Shown: positions 42,210-57,715, counted from the stretch's first letter. The stretch is 64,000 nucleotides of DNA from Dryobates pubescens (GCF_014839835.1 NC_071642.1:9546955-9610954), one strand, 5' to 3'. Notes: generated by a model not told the origin, from the sequence alone. Numbers and translations: made by a program.

Positions 42210-43300
42210 CTGCTGGGGGGGCCCTGACCGCAGTCCCCTGTCACATGTGGCCTCATGACCTCTGCCCTGTTCTTCCTTGGACCCACGCCCTGGGAGGGAG
42301 CTGGGGCTGGTGTGGCTGATAAGAGCCCCACGTGTCCCAGGGTGCACCCCAGCCCTGCGGGGGGGGGGGAAGGATATCAGGGCCTCACAGCTGGGGGACA
42401 GCTCCTGGCCCTCTCAGCAAGCTCCTAGCTGCTGCTGCTCCCTCCTGGCCTGGGGGAGGTGGACCAGCCCTGGTCAAGGCCAGGCATGGGTGCCCATGTC
42501 AGCGAGTGGGCACGGGCGTGTTGCAAGACCTGTGGATGATTGCAGTGGCACCAGGGACTGGCATGGGGCTGGGTGGGGGGCAGCCTGGGCTTCCTTGGGG
42601 GGTTGAGCTCAGAGAGAGAGGAGCCCCGTGGGCTCTACAATATGCCCGATGGAGCTGTGTGGGGATGTGACTCAGTGGGCTGGGGATGGTGACAAGGCCA
42701 TGGGGCTGAGCCAAGGGCTGAGTCCCAAGGGGGTGGGGAAGGGCCCCACGGGGCTGTCGATGGGTTCCCGGGGCACCAGTGTGGTGGTGACAGCGTTGCT
42801 GTCCCACGGGGATGGGGACCTTTCCCTCGGGGACCGGGCTGTGTCCCACGAGCTGTGGGTGCCCCCTCCTGTCCCCGTCCCGCGGTGTGAGTGCCCGGGT
42901 TGGCCCCTGGCACTGGACAGCCCCCCCCAGCTCCCGCCCCCGGACGCCTGTCGGGGCCAGTCCTTGACCTCGGTTAATGATTCGCCGCCGGTCGCTGCCC
43001 GCGGCCCCGCTGGGCAAATAGCGGCCCCGGCGCTGGGGCCGAACCGGGGCCCTGGGAGGGCGAGGAGGGGGCTGCCGGGGGATGGCACGAGGAGGGGTCG
43101 TCGTCCTGTCTGGGGGGCACGTCGGCGGCTGTCCCCCGTTTCGGGGCGCACTGCCCCATTTGGGGGTGGGGGGGAGGCCGGCAGGGACTCGCTGCCTCAC
43201 TCCCGGGGTCACCACCTGGAACTCGCCCGGGTCCCAGCCCCGCTTCTGCGCCCGTGGGGGGCGGGCCGGTGTCGGGGGCCGGATCGGGGCGGTCCCGCGG
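42210..43300. other. SLC20A1-NT5DC4 intergenic region with CpG island at its right end
   Basis: About 1.1 kb without gene or recognised repeat. CpG density rises from about 42880 and peaks at 42950-43450 across NT5DC4 exon 1, its probable TATA-less promoter. A cgttaaagcgg element lies about 40 bp before the ATG. Confidence 0.6.
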
Positions 43301-43350
43301 GGCTTCGTTAAAGCGGCGGCGCCTGGAGGCGGTGGCCGGAGGCGGCGGCG

Positions 43351-47001
<3,651 letters not shown>

Positions 47002-47619
47002 ACCCACCCCAGTACCAATGGCTGGTGAGCTGCCAGGTGCCAGGCCCTGGGAGGGCATTTGGTGGCCCTGGACCTCTTGTACTGCTAGCTGACAGACTGA
47101 AGCCACCATCTCCCATGGGCAGGGGAAGGTTGGTGGCCCTGGCCCAAGCCCTGTGCCCTGCCTCTCCTTGTGCTGTGGTGGCAGAAGGGCCCACGGGCTG
47201 CCCAGTGCCCCCATGTTCATTCAGAGTCCCCAGCCAACTCGATGCCAGCCTGGTGCTGCCCACTGTCAGGACAAGGTGGTAGTGCCATGCTCCAGTTATT
47301 GCAGGACCCTCTGGGCTCAGCAGCTCCTGCCCCTCCAGCCTGGGTGCCTCAGCCTTATGCACTGCTGCTGGGTGGGTGCTGCTTGGGTACAGGTGGCAGC
47401 TGCTGTGCCTCTCTTCTCTTTTCTGCCCTTTTCTATTTATAAGAGTCTCCAGCTCCTGGCCTGCAGCTACACAACATTAGCTAAAGGAAAACTTGGGGGT
47501 GGGAATAAGTTCCTGATCCTCAGCCACACTGGTACTGTCCTGCACCCCCTGGGAGAGGGCTGGGTTTGACAGGACCCCCAGAGCCTGCTCCAAGGCTCCT
47601 TCCAGCAGCCAGGGTTCTC

Positions 47620-47625
47620 AATAAA
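47620..47625 (+). terminator. NT5DC4: NT5DC4 polyadenylation signal
   Basis: AATAAA in ctcaataaagagtc about 620 bases after the stop codon. Confidence 0.82.
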
Positions 47626-47912
47626 GAGTCTGAACCAACACTGGTGGTGGCTGTGTCAGGAGGCAAAAGGGTGGATAAGGACAGGTGTGGTGTGGTGCTG
47701 AGGACTGGAAGGTGCCAATGGGGTTCTCTACCCTGGTCTCCTCACTACCAGGGAACTGCCAGGCCCCAGCTGCTGGCCCAGCACCAGCTGTGGGTACCAG
47801 GCCAGCCTGTGGGGAGGGCATGCTGCTGAAGGGCTCCTAACCACACTAACAGGGCTCAGCCAGCCCATCCTGGACCCCCAGCTGTACCCAAAGCACCTCT
47901 TGCTGTGTCACC

Positions 47913-47918
47913 TTTATT
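47913..47918 (-). terminator. CKAP2L: CKAP2L polyadenylation signal
   Basis: TTTATT on the plus strand, so AATAAA on the minus strand, 441 bases past the CKAP2L stop codon. It lies about 290 bp from the NT5DC4 signal, so the two genes converge tail to tail. Confidence 0.8.
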
Positions 47919-48358
47919 CTCCTCAGGGGCCATGCCCTGCAGGTACCCCAGCCCCTCAGCCCTTTGCCAGCCTGGCACAGCTAGCACTACCACACACAAC
48001 TCAGGCCAGCAGGGCCATGGGTGCCCCTCAGCAGGGACCATCCAGGTGCTGTCCAGGAGCAGATCCCTCGGGACATCACTTGCAGAGCAGCAGGAGGCAC
48101 CTGGAGCAGCAGAGTCTGCCTGGCAGCAGGCTGCCGCAGGGAAATTGGGGCAGGCGTCACCGGCAGGGCAGGGGCAGCCCAGGGGACACGGCCCTGGCCC
48201 TCGCACACCTCACCAGGCTGCACTCCCGCAAGGTTGGATGTATTTAAAACGTTGCTGAAGGATCTCCAGCAGGCTTCTTGTGAGCCACAGGCACCGAGGG
48301 CTCAGTGAGCTGCGTGCCAGGCGGCCCCGGGGGAGCGCGCAGCCCGCCCCCCAGCCCC

Positions 48359-51300
48359 TCAGCAGCACTCGGGGGGACACAGAGCGATGCCCTCTGGCTC
48401 CACCACCTCGGGCAGAGCCTCGTTTCTCCGGAAGAACCACCGAGTCTCCTCCTCTGGGTCCAGGATCTCCCGGAGGGACGACACCACAGGGTCGTGGTCC
48501 TTCAGCATCTCTGGGTAGCGCCTCCCTGCCCGCTCGATCCGCAGGGAGCGCCGCACCGGCGTCAGGAACTTCAGCTCGGGGCCCTCCGGCAGCTCCCTGC
48601 CTCTGCAAGGGGACAAGAGCCCTCGGGTAAACCCCGCAGAGCGCTGGCACCGAGGGTGCTTCCTGCCAGCAGTGGGCAGCTCGGCCTTACCTGGGTGCAG
48701 ATGTGACTTGGAGCTTGACTGAGACGGGCAGGCAGGTCAGGGACCTCCCAGCTGGACAGGGAGTGACTGCCCTGGGCTGCCTTCCACCTGGGCCAGGCGT
48801 GGCAGGCTCCCCAGGGATGGGCAGCTCAGCCTTCTCCCCTGGGAGGAGAGGAAAGGGACAGCATGGCTGCAGAGGGGTAGCTGGGGAGGGATGACAGCAC
48901 CCCTGGACACAGAGCTGTACTGGGTCAGGATCATTCCCAGCCCTGGCAGAGGAGTCTGACCCCTTTTGTGAGGGCAGGATGCTGGGTTCTCACAGCTCTT
49001 AGTCTCCATCAAAGGCAGCAGGGACACAGGGTGCTAGGGCAGGCTGCAGCCCAGCCTGCCGCAGCAGGGAACTTCAGCCTGCCCATGATGAAGCCTGCTA
49101 GCCAGGCCCCACATTACCTTCTGATGTTCGGTCTGCAGCCTTCAACATCTCAAGGACAACTTCTCTGAGCTCCTGGAGTGGCTGCAGGAGAAGCAGAGTG
49201 CAGGTCAGTGCAGCCTGACTAGGCAGCAGATTGGAGTTGTAACTGAATAGCAGATAAGGGTTTGGCTGCATCAGGACGTGCTGGAGCCAGGGCAAGGGGC
49301 TGCACAATTCCTCTTCTCCAAGAAAAATGCCAGCACAGAGGCCTGGCTTGGGCAGGTGACCACCCAGGGGGCAACCCCCACCAGGCTGCTGTGACACTGC
49401 TGCCCCCCTCCCTGGCCCTGGCTGAGGAAAGGCCAAGGTGTCTCTCTGGGACACCACAGGAGCAGCAGCTCTAAAAGGACTTTGCCAGCAGCGACCTGTG
49501 GTGCTAAACTCATCCCAAAGCCTGAGCCCTGGGTGCCAGGAAAGCTGCTGTGAACAGAGGCAGGGCAGGGCCTCACTCACCGTGGCACCAGCGCAGACAG
49601 CAGCTCGGTACAGCCCTGCCACATCAAAGGGGCCGCTGCGGGCTTGCAGCTTGGCTCTGCAGATCCAGAACTTGGCAAACCTCTCTGCCTGGGGCATGGC
49701 AGACAGCATGGCCAGGACCTCCTCTGCCTGGGCACCCTGCAGGAAGCACCAGAGAAGGTTATCAGTTGTGAGGGCTGGAGGAAGTGTCAGTGGACAGCTG
49801 CCCCTCAGTGCTCCCTGGCTAAAAGGGGCAAGAGGCTCTGGGTCACCTCCTGCATGGTCATGGGCAGGGAACAGCTCCCCTGACTCTGCCTCCTTGGTAA
49901 AGAGTCCAGGATTTGAGAGGAATGTGGAGGGACAGACTCCTGAGTGCTGGCACTAATGGAGCCAACCAACATTGCTAGCAGGCAGCATTCCCAGAGCTGC
50001 CCCTTCACAGCAGGGATGTTCCTCCAGCTGGAGTCACCAGCCTGGGCTGCTGTGGTAGAACTGCAGTAGCAGTCACCAGAAGGTGGGCAGGGGCACACAG
50101 GAGCCCTGTGAGTGGATGCTGCCCCCTTCTCCCTGTGGTACTATGCCATGTACCCCTGGCCTCTCCAGAACTCCACAGGGATCTTTCCCTTGCCTACACA
50201 CAAGGTAGGGAACCGAAGCCAAGCTTGGGGGATGTGGCCCTCATCTCCTGGGATGCTCCAGGACAAGAGGAGCCAAATCAAATAGGCACTTTCCCATCCC
50301 CACCTCCTCCACAAGCTTCAGGCACTCAGTTAGTAGGTTGTTGGTCTTCTCCAGGGAAGGCAGCTCTGGTTTCTCCTGCTTCTCTTTCTCCTTGATGTTT
50401 CTGCAGGACAGCTTCACCGGGTTCTTCTGCAGCAGTATCATTGGTGGCCTCTTGTATGTCTTACCTTTGGATGCCAACCACTCTTGCAGCTGCTTCCTGT
50501 CAAAAGCCCAAGGGATCACTGTCACCACCCCAGCAGCTGGCCAGCACTTGCCAGGATCAACTTTTCTCTTGGGAAACTCTTTGCTCTTAGAATCTCCCTC
50601 CTGCCAACTTCATCTGCTCGGGAAGAGCCAGCACATCTGTCCTGAAAAGGCTCTGGGCTGGGAAAGGAGAACCTCCCTGGGCTTCGGTGTGCCCTGAAAA
50701 CCCACTGCTCCCACACCAGGGTACCCTACCCTCCTCTCTGCTGAGACTGTCACCTCCAAGGAGGCAGCCACCCACGAGGGAGGGGACTTGGGATCCCGTT
50801 CCCAGCAGCTCGGTTCAATTGAACCTCTGCTGTCCCCTGGAGGTGAGCACAGAGGCAGCCGCAGCTGCTACTTACTTACGGTCCGCAGGCGTGAGGGTCT
50901 TGGGGACACGCCTCGGGAACACCCCCCCTGCCTTTGGCAGCTCAGGGTCAACCCTGCCCCTCCTCCAGTCACTCTCCACTGGTGGAGCTCTGGAGCTCTG
51001 TGTGCTGCAGGGCTGCTTTCGTGGGGGTGGTGCTCGGGAGACTGCTGTGTGCCCAGGAGGTGCCACCTTCACCTCCTTCCTGTCAGCCTCCCCTTTAGCC
51101 AGGGGCTTCTGCTGCCGCACAGTGCCGTCCGGTTTGAGGCTGGACTGCAGTTTTGTGGCCCCCTGGGGCCTGCTGGAGGTCAGAGGCTTTGTGGGAGATC
51201 TTTTCACGTGGAGGGGTCTTGCTGTGCCAGTTTTCTCCTGGGTAGCCCCTGACCTTTTATGCAGGAAACGAGTGGAAGCTGCAGGCTGCCATGGGGGCTG

Positions 51301-52641
51301 CAGTGGCTGAGTTTTAGTGCTTGGGTTCTTGGAGGCCAAGACTGTTGGCCTGAATTTCTCAGGAGCTAGCTTTTCCTTAGCCTGGTGGCTGCTCACTCTG
51401 TCCCTGGGGCCTGTGGTGGCTCTGGATGTGATGGCTGAGCTCTGTCTGGGAGTCAAGGCTTGTCTGTCCCTAGCAGCCTGCAGAGCCCTGTTCAGCACAG
51501 GCTGCGCAGGGGCTTGTGCTTGGATGTTCTCTTTGTTGCTCCCCAGCCTGTTCTGCAGGTCCCCATTTGGGCAGCAAGGTGCCCCAGGATGGGGCTGGTC
51601 ACTTTCAGCTGGAGGTGCTGCAGTGTCCTGAGCAGGATTCTTGCTCCTTCCTGGATTTAGGTGACTTGAGGCTGGGAGCTTGCCTCTGGGCTGCACAGAG
51701 CGGCTCACGCCTGGCACCACAGGAAGCTTTGTGCCCTTCCTTGGCTGCACTGGATGCAGCCCTGCTGCTCTCTGGGATGCAGCTGAAGGCTTCTGCTGAG
51801 CAGCATGGCCAGTGTGCTGTGTGGGCTTGGCACCAAGCTTGCCATCCCTTGGAGCACCCTTTGGCACAGGTCTGCCAACATCCTTCTTGTTCCTGTCAAC
51901 CTGGAGGGAGAAGCAAAGCTTAGCTCTAAGGAGAGCTCAGGAAGCAAAGCTCAGCTCTGAGGACCCAACAACTTGTTCCTGCCCCAGCCCTACAGGCCCA
52001 GGGGGATGGCATGCAAAGGCAAAACAGCTGTCAGCAGAGCAAGAACACAACACCCACCAGCACAGGGGCAGAGGATTAGTCTCCCACACTTAGTCCTTCT
52101 GACAAATAAGCCTGGAAAGGAGGTGGCTCCAAGGAGACCTTAGAGCTGTACTTCAATATCTGAAGGGGACCTACAGGAAGGCTGGGGAGGCACTGTGGGG
52201 ATAGGAGGAGGGGCAATGGTTTGAAACTGGAGCAGGGCAGAGTTAGGTTGGACATCAGGAGGAAGTTCTGCACAATGAGGCTGGGGAGACACTGGAACAG
52301 GCTGCCCAGGGCTGTGGCTGAGGCCCCATTCCTGGAGACATCCAAGGTGATGTGATGTGGCCCTGAGCAGCCTGCTCTAATTGGAGTGCAGGGGATTGGA
52401 CAAGATGACCTTTGAAGGTCCCTTCCAGCCTGAGTCATCCCACAGCTCCATGACTCACTGCCAGCTCCTTAGCAATGTGCTGGCTGCACCCCATCTAGCA
52501 TCAGAGTCCCAGTATGGGTGCCCAACTCCATGCAGATCCAAGCAAGGAATGCAGAACCAGATTCAAAGGTTTCTACTCACCTGGCCTGGTCTTCTAGGAA
52601 GTGGTTTTAAGGGTGGGTTCATCTGGTCCTTCACACAGGGT
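48359..52641 (-). CDS. CKAP2L: cytoskeleton-associated protein 2-like (mitotic spindle protein), 5' end not resolved
   Basis: Microtubule-associated protein of the mitotic spindle and spindle poles, related to CKAP2. Seven exons in transcript order: 52641-52581, 51900-50876, 50496-50304, 49736-49581, 49181-49118, 48838-48691 and 48602-48359. Phases agree and they encode about 629 residues; human is 745. The large exon is basic, Ser/Pro/Lys-rich and low in order, and has a KEN box (codons at 51526-51534), the APC/C degradation signal expected in a mitotic protein. The C-terminal CKAP2 domain is clear: LQEWLASKGKTYKRPPM, TNNLLTECLKLVEE, RFAKFWICRAKL, PLQELREVVLEML and ELKFLTPVRRSLRIERA. The N-terminal exon(s), which in human read KLQEYLAAKGK, were not found between 52642 and 55650; they may be diverged or very short. 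IL1B lies upstream, as in mammals. Confidence 0.94.
52085..52455 (+). repeat. CR1 LINE fragment inside CKAP2L
   Basis: Plus orientation, so opposite to CKAP2L: ggcaatggtttgaaactgga, gacactggaacaggctgccc, then gaaggtcccttccagcctga. It sits in the intron before the large exon. Confidence 0.9.
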
Positions 52642-52699
52642 CTGCAGGAAGCCAAAGAACAGGTTATTGACCAGCAGCTGCAGAAAGGGCTGAAGATCT

Positions 52700-53720
52700 A
52701 ACCCCCTCCTGGCTGTCCCACTCCCAGCAGCTTACAAGAAGCTTTTGGAATCAAAAAGCTGTCCAGGAAGTACCAGGCTACATTAATTCTGTTTTCTATG
52801 CCTGGCAACAGAAAAGCAACACAAAACATCCACAGCCCAGGCTGGCACAGAACTCTCAGCTTCTACAGGCACCAAAACAGTTCCTGCAGGCAGGGGCCTA
52901 GCAGAGGATGGCTTTGGAGGCTCTGGCTGCCCCTGGGCAGTGTCCTGACTTGCCCTGCATGCTGCAGGCAGCCGAGGTGCACAGGTCTGCTGTGCCATGG
53001 AGAGCTGCAGAGCCATGGGGGCTCAGCCACCAGCTGGTGGGGCAGCAGCAACCCCCAGCCTCTGATTCTCCTCAAATTGGAGCACTCAGACAGCAAACAG
53101 CTGCAGGGTTCTCCAGCCTGGAGCTGGCAGCTCAGCAATTAGGGAAGATTAATGCCTGTGCAGAGACTTCTCTGCAGTGAGACAGCCTGGGCAGCATCCT
53201 CTCTGCTTCACAAGTGGTGCAGGATGCCATCAAGGAACCCCATGATTTTTTTCTCTTTGTTTCTGTTATCTCAGTGCAGTTCTCCACAGCCTGGTATGCT
53301 TTCTGGTCTCTGTTCCTGCTCCCCTCTGCCCAGCTCCAGAGGTACCCAAGGGCTCCCAGAGCCCTCCTTTGACAGGTGGGTGCAGCTATTACCTCTCAAA
53401 TGCACTGAAAATGCCCCTCCCTGCCATTAAAAAGCAGCAGGGGGACCTGACCCAGCCTTTCTTCAGAGAGGCAAGTACAAAGCTGAGCTGTAAGCAAAAA
53501 GAAACCTCTGCTGCTGCACCCAACAGCTGAGCTGAGCTCACAGAGACTCAGAAAACACCCAGAGGGACAACAGCAGGCAGCAGGAAACACCAGCAGCCAA
53601 ACCATTCTCTTGCTCCTGCTGCCAGTAACTCCAGAGTGCTGCTGGGGTGCTGTGAGGGCAGAGCTGTGCCAAGTTGCTGCCCTGAGAGCAGGGCACTGGC
53701 AGGAGGGCCTTAAAGCATTA
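52700..53720. other. upstream part of the CKAP2L locus, no exon recognised
   Basis: About 1 kb of lower-GC sequence with no CR1 and no conserved frame in either strand. If CKAP2L has further coding exons in this assembly, they should lie here or at 54.7-55.5 kb. Confidence 0.5.
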
Positions 53721-53724
53721 TGAG

Positions 53725-54345
53725 TGGTTGGTCACAAAGGACCCTTAGAGATGGTCCAGTCTACCTCCAACACCCTGCTGATCTCACTCTGCACTTGGGC
53801 CTCCCAGGTACTCCTGGATCTGTCCTCTCTGCTCTCCTGCAAAGAGATCCCAGAATGGGAGGGGTTGGAAGGGACCTCTGGAGATCACCCAGTCCAACCC
53901 CCCTTCCAGGGCAGGGTTACCCAGAGAAGGTCACACAGGAGCACATCCAGGTGGGTTTAGAATGTCCCCAGAAACAGAGACTCCAACACCTCTCTGGGCA
54001 GCCTGCTCCAGGGCTCAGTCACCCTTGAACTAAAGAAGTTCCTCCTTATATTTAGGCAGAACTTAACTGATGGTGAAGTTTGTGCCCAGGGCACCACTGA
54101 ACAAAGCCTGGTCCCATTCTCCTGACAACCAACCTTTGAGTATTGATCAGCATTGATCAGATCCCCCCTCAGGCTGCTCTTTCCCTGACTTTAGCCTCAA
54201 TTCTCTCAGCCTTTCCCCATCACAGAGATGTTCCAGTCCCCTTTGCTGTCCCCTCTCCAGCAAGTCCCTGTCCTTCCTGAACTGGGGATCCCAGAACTGG
54301 ACCCAGTGCTGCAGCCATGGCCTCACCAGGGCAGAGGAGGTGGGG
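53725..54345 (-). repeat. CR1 LINE fragment
   Basis: Reverse-complement CR1: ggttggaagggacctctgga, actccaacacctctctgggc, cagcctttccccatcacaga and cagaactggacccagtgctg. It is one of the better preserved copies. Confidence 0.93.
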
Positions 54346-54514
54346 AGGTAGGAAGCTGCAGTGCACACACCACCACCTCATTGTCTGGATTTCTTTTACA
54401 CTCACAACACAACCATGCAGGTCTCCAGAGCTCCCCATCCAAGCCTGGCAAAGCTGTTCCCTGAAATTGCCAGAGCATCTCCCTGCACACTAACACTCCT
54501 GGATTCCCAGACTC

Positions 54515-54690
54515 ACACAATAGTTTGGGTTGGAAGGGACCTTGAAGATCATCACGCCCCTGCCGTGGGCAAGGACACCTCCCACTAGCCAGGGCTCAAG
54601 GCCTCATCCAGCCTGGCCTTGAATACCTCCAGGGAGGGACATCCACAACGTCCCTGGGCAACCCCTGCCAGTGTCTCCCCATCCAGAGGC
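54515..54690 (-). repeat. CR1 3'-end fragment
   Basis: Reverse-complement tail: tttgggttggaagggacctt through gccttgaatacctccaggga and cagtgtctccccatcc. Confidence 0.9.
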
Positions 54691-55399
54691 ACATAAAGAG
54701 CAGAGCTCTCTGCTGCTGGGCACCTCAGCTGTGCGGGGCAGGAAAGTGGAGATGCTGCCTCTGCTTCAGCTGTGTGTCTCCGAGTCTGTGCCCCTCTGTG
54801 GCCAAGCCCTCTGCAACACAGGCAGGGGGGAAAGTGACAGGGTCGCCCCTGAGCCCCGCGGCGCGGCTCCTGGGGCACCTCACGGCAGGACAGCTTCGCC
54901 TAGCACAGTCCAGCGGCCAGTCCCGGGCCTGTCTCTGAAGCTGTCCCACCCTCACCTGACAGCCCACAAGCCCAGTGTTCTGAGGGCACCTCAGTTTCCC
55001 GCTGCAAGCCCTTTCCTCCAGGCCAAGCCCTTCCCTTGATGCTGCACCCCACGGCTACCACAAAGCCCCAGGCGCAAAGCGGCACCCCAGGGAGAGGGTG
55101 CTCTCAAACCCCCCACCTGCAACCACCTCCCGCGCTCCCTGCCCCTCCAGCCCCGCCGGAGGTTGGGGGCAGCCACCCCAACAAGCCAGCCGCAGCATCC
55201 CGGCAGCCCCGTTCCACGGAGCACCTGCCCACGCCCCTGTCACCAGGGGGCCCCACAAACGGTACGCAGCAGGCTGCGTCCCCCCGAAACCAGGGGTCCC
55301 CCGGCCGCTCACAGCCCCGCTGAAGCACCCCGCCCCCACCGAGCTTCCAGGCCTCCGCCCTCCCTCAGACTTCCTGGGCGCCCCCCACCTCGCAGGACC

Positions 55400-55650
55400 C
55401 TCCGAGCCTCACCTCGCTCCACCGCCGCCCCCCGGCCTCAGCGCAGCCAACGGCGCGCCGCGCCTATCAACGGCGTGCCGCGCCCAGCTACCGCCGCCTT
55501 CTTCAAATCGACCAATGGAGAGCGAGGAAACACCGGCTCCTCGCGGCGAGGCAAGAGAGAGGACCTGTGACTGGATAGAGCAGGGTAGGGGCGGAGCCAA
55601 GGCGCCCTCCCCGGCAGCTCGCGTACGGCGCTGGGCCGGCACCAGCAGCT
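55400..55650 (-). promoter_or_regulatory. CKAP2L: probable CKAP2L promoter with CHR-like element and CCAAT box
   Basis: CpG-rich block. On the minus strand an inverted CCAAT (CCATTGG, 55512-55518) is followed six bases later by TTTGAA (55507-55502), the CHR sequence of cell-cycle genes repressed by DREAM. A candidate exon 1 donor GCGAG/GTGAGG lies near 55411. No ATG precedes it in a convincing frame, so exon 1 may be noncoding. Confidence 0.5.
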
Positions 55651-55690
55651 GCCCCTGGGGCAACCGCAGCGCTGCCAGGGCTGCCCGTGC

Positions 55691-55935
55691 CAAAGCCCCA
55701 TCACACCCTGCCAGGCCGTGCCACAACTCCACTGCACCGTGCCAAAGCCCCATCACACCCTGCCAGGCCGTGCCACAACTCCACTGCACCGTGCCAAAGC
55801 CCCATCACACCCTGCCAGGCCGTGCCAAAACTCCATTGCACCGTGCCAAAGCCCCATCACACCCTGCCAGGCCGTGCCAAAACTCCATTGCACCGTGCCA
55901 AAGCCCCATCACACCCTGCCAGGCCGTGCCACAAC
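55691..55935. repeat. 52-bp tandem repeat, about 4.7 copies
   Basis: Copies start at 55691, 55743, 55795, 55847 and 55899 with caaagccccatcacaccctg. Two versions (ccacaactccactg, ccaaaactccattg) are arranged in blocks, which suggests block duplication. It sits just upstream of the CKAP2L promoter and abuts the CR1 copy at 55940. Confidence 0.95.
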
Positions 55936-55939
55936 ATTG

Positions 55940-56655
55940 CTCACAACAATCCCAGGAAGGCTCCAGGCTGGGGGCAGAGTGGCTGGGAACTGCCTGGTGA
56001 AAAAAAGGCCCTGGGGGTGCTGGTGGACAGCAGCTTGAAGATGAACCAAGGTGTGCCCAGGCTACCAGCAGCCTGGCTTGAACCAGCAATGCTGCGGCCA
56101 GCAGAAGCAGGGCAGGGAGTTGTCCATCTGGGCTGGGCACTGGGGAGGCCACAGCTGGAATCCTGGGCTCAGGGTTGGGTGCTGACTGCCAGAAGGACTT
56201 TGAGGGCTGGAGCAGGCCCAGAGCAGGGCAGCACAGCTGGGGAAGGGTCTGGAGAGCAGGGCTGGGGAGGAGCAGCTGAGGCAGCTGGGGGGGTTGAGGC
56301 TGGAGCAGAGGAGGCTGAGGCTCTCCAGAGCTCTTGAGAGGAGGCTGCAGCCAGGTGGGGGCTGGGCTGTGCTCACAAGGAACAAGTGATATAAGGACAG
56401 GGAATGGCCTCAGGTTGCCCCAGGGGAGGTTTAGTCTGGACATTAAGAAAAACATTTTCATTGAACAGGTTCTCAGACACTGGCCCAGGCTGTCCAGGGA
56501 GGTGGTGTAGTCCCCATCCCTGGAGGGGTTTCAAAGCCCTGGAGATGTGGTGCCTGGGGATGTGGCTTAGTGGTGGACTTGGCAGAGCAGGCTTAATGGT
56601 TGGACTCAATGGTCTTGAAGGTCTTTTCTAGGCTAAATGGTTCTGTGATTCTATG
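55940..56655 (+). repeat. CR1-like LINE fragment (family copy A) with full tail
   Basis: Plus orientation, same family as 13310-14235, from caatcccaggaaggctccag to ggttctgtgattctatg. It encodes a decayed form of the CR1 frame (KALGVLVDSSLKMNQ, then PRLSREVV-type text). It is followed by degenerate ccatgcta repeats to about 56770. Confidence 0.85.
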
Positions 56656-56764
56656 CCATGCCAGACCATGCTACACCACACCATGCCATGCTATAGCCAC
56701 TCTGTGCTACATCACAACAGGCCATGCTATGTGATGCCACATGTCATAGCATGCTGTGGCACCA

Positions 56765-57310
56765 CACCATAGAATCATAGAATCAACCAGGTTGGGAAAG
56801 ACCTCAGAGATCATCAAGTCCAACCTGTTACCTAACACCTCCTGACAACTAAACCATGGCTCCAAGTGCCACATCCAATCCTTTTGTGAACACCTCCAGT
56901 GGTGGTGACTCCACCACCTCCCTGGGCAGCACATTCCAGTGGCCAATTACTCTTTCTGGGAAGAACTTTCTCCTCACCTCCAGCCTAAACCTCTCCTGCT
57001 GCATCTTGAGACTGTGTCCTCTTGTTCTGGTGCTGGTAGCCTAGAAGAAGAGACCAACCCCCACCTGCTTACAACTTCTTTTCAGGTAGTTGTAGAGAGC
57101 AATGAGGTCTCCCCTGAGCCTCCTCTTCTTCAGGCTAAACACCCCCAGCTCTCTCAGCCTTTCCTCACAGGGCCATGCTCCAGACCTCTCCCCAGCATTG
57201 TTGCCTTTCTCTGGACACGTTCAAGTATCGCAACATCCTTTTTAAAATGAGGAACCCAGAACTGGACAAGGTACTCATGGTGTGGCCTAACCAGTGCTGA
57301 GTACAGCAGC
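56765..57310 (-). repeat. CR1 LINE fragment
   Basis: Reverse-complement CR1 starting with the typical tail catagaatcatagaatcaac and reaching gaggaacccagaactggaca. It is the least decayed tail in the window and lies just past the IL1B 3' end. Confidence 0.93.
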
Positions 57311-57605
57311 ATGCCTCAGTGATGGGTGGTGGCAGTGCCTGGGGCAGAGGTGGCAGCCTCAGGTGGCTGCCAGGGGCTGCAGGGTGGGTATGGGAACAAT
57401 GTGGTCCTTAGGTCTGAGGAGGTCCCCTGAGTGTGCAACGGTCACAGCACTGTAGGGTCACCCCTACTCCTCGAGCCTTGGGCCCAGGCCTGGAGAGTCT
57501 CCAGAAGCAGCAAAACCCATGGGATTGTTCCCCCCAAGAGCCATCTCTGTGTCATTTAACCCCTGTGAGAGGAAACAGCTGAGAGACACCATCCTGGGAA
57601 ATCTT

Positions 57606-57611
57606 TTTATT
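57606..57611 (-). terminator. IL1B: IL1B polyadenylation signal
   Basis: AATAAA on the minus strand (tttatt on plus), 287 bases after the stop codon. Confidence 0.78.
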
Positions 57612-57706
57612 TCCAGCTCCAGCATAAACCAGCACCCCCAGGCCTGCTGACAGCCCCCTGGCACTGCCAATGCCAGGTGCAAGCTCAAGGCCTGTGGGAG
57701 GGGCAC

Positions 57707-57715
57707 AATAAATAA
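57707..57715 (-). promoter_or_regulatory. IL1B: AU-rich element in IL1B 3' UTR
   Basis: TTATTTATT on the minus strand, the nonamer recognised by tristetraprolin-type decay factors. It lies between the stop codon and the polyadenylation signal, as expected for a cytokine mRNA with fast turnover. Only this one nonamer is seen. Confidence 0.75.
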
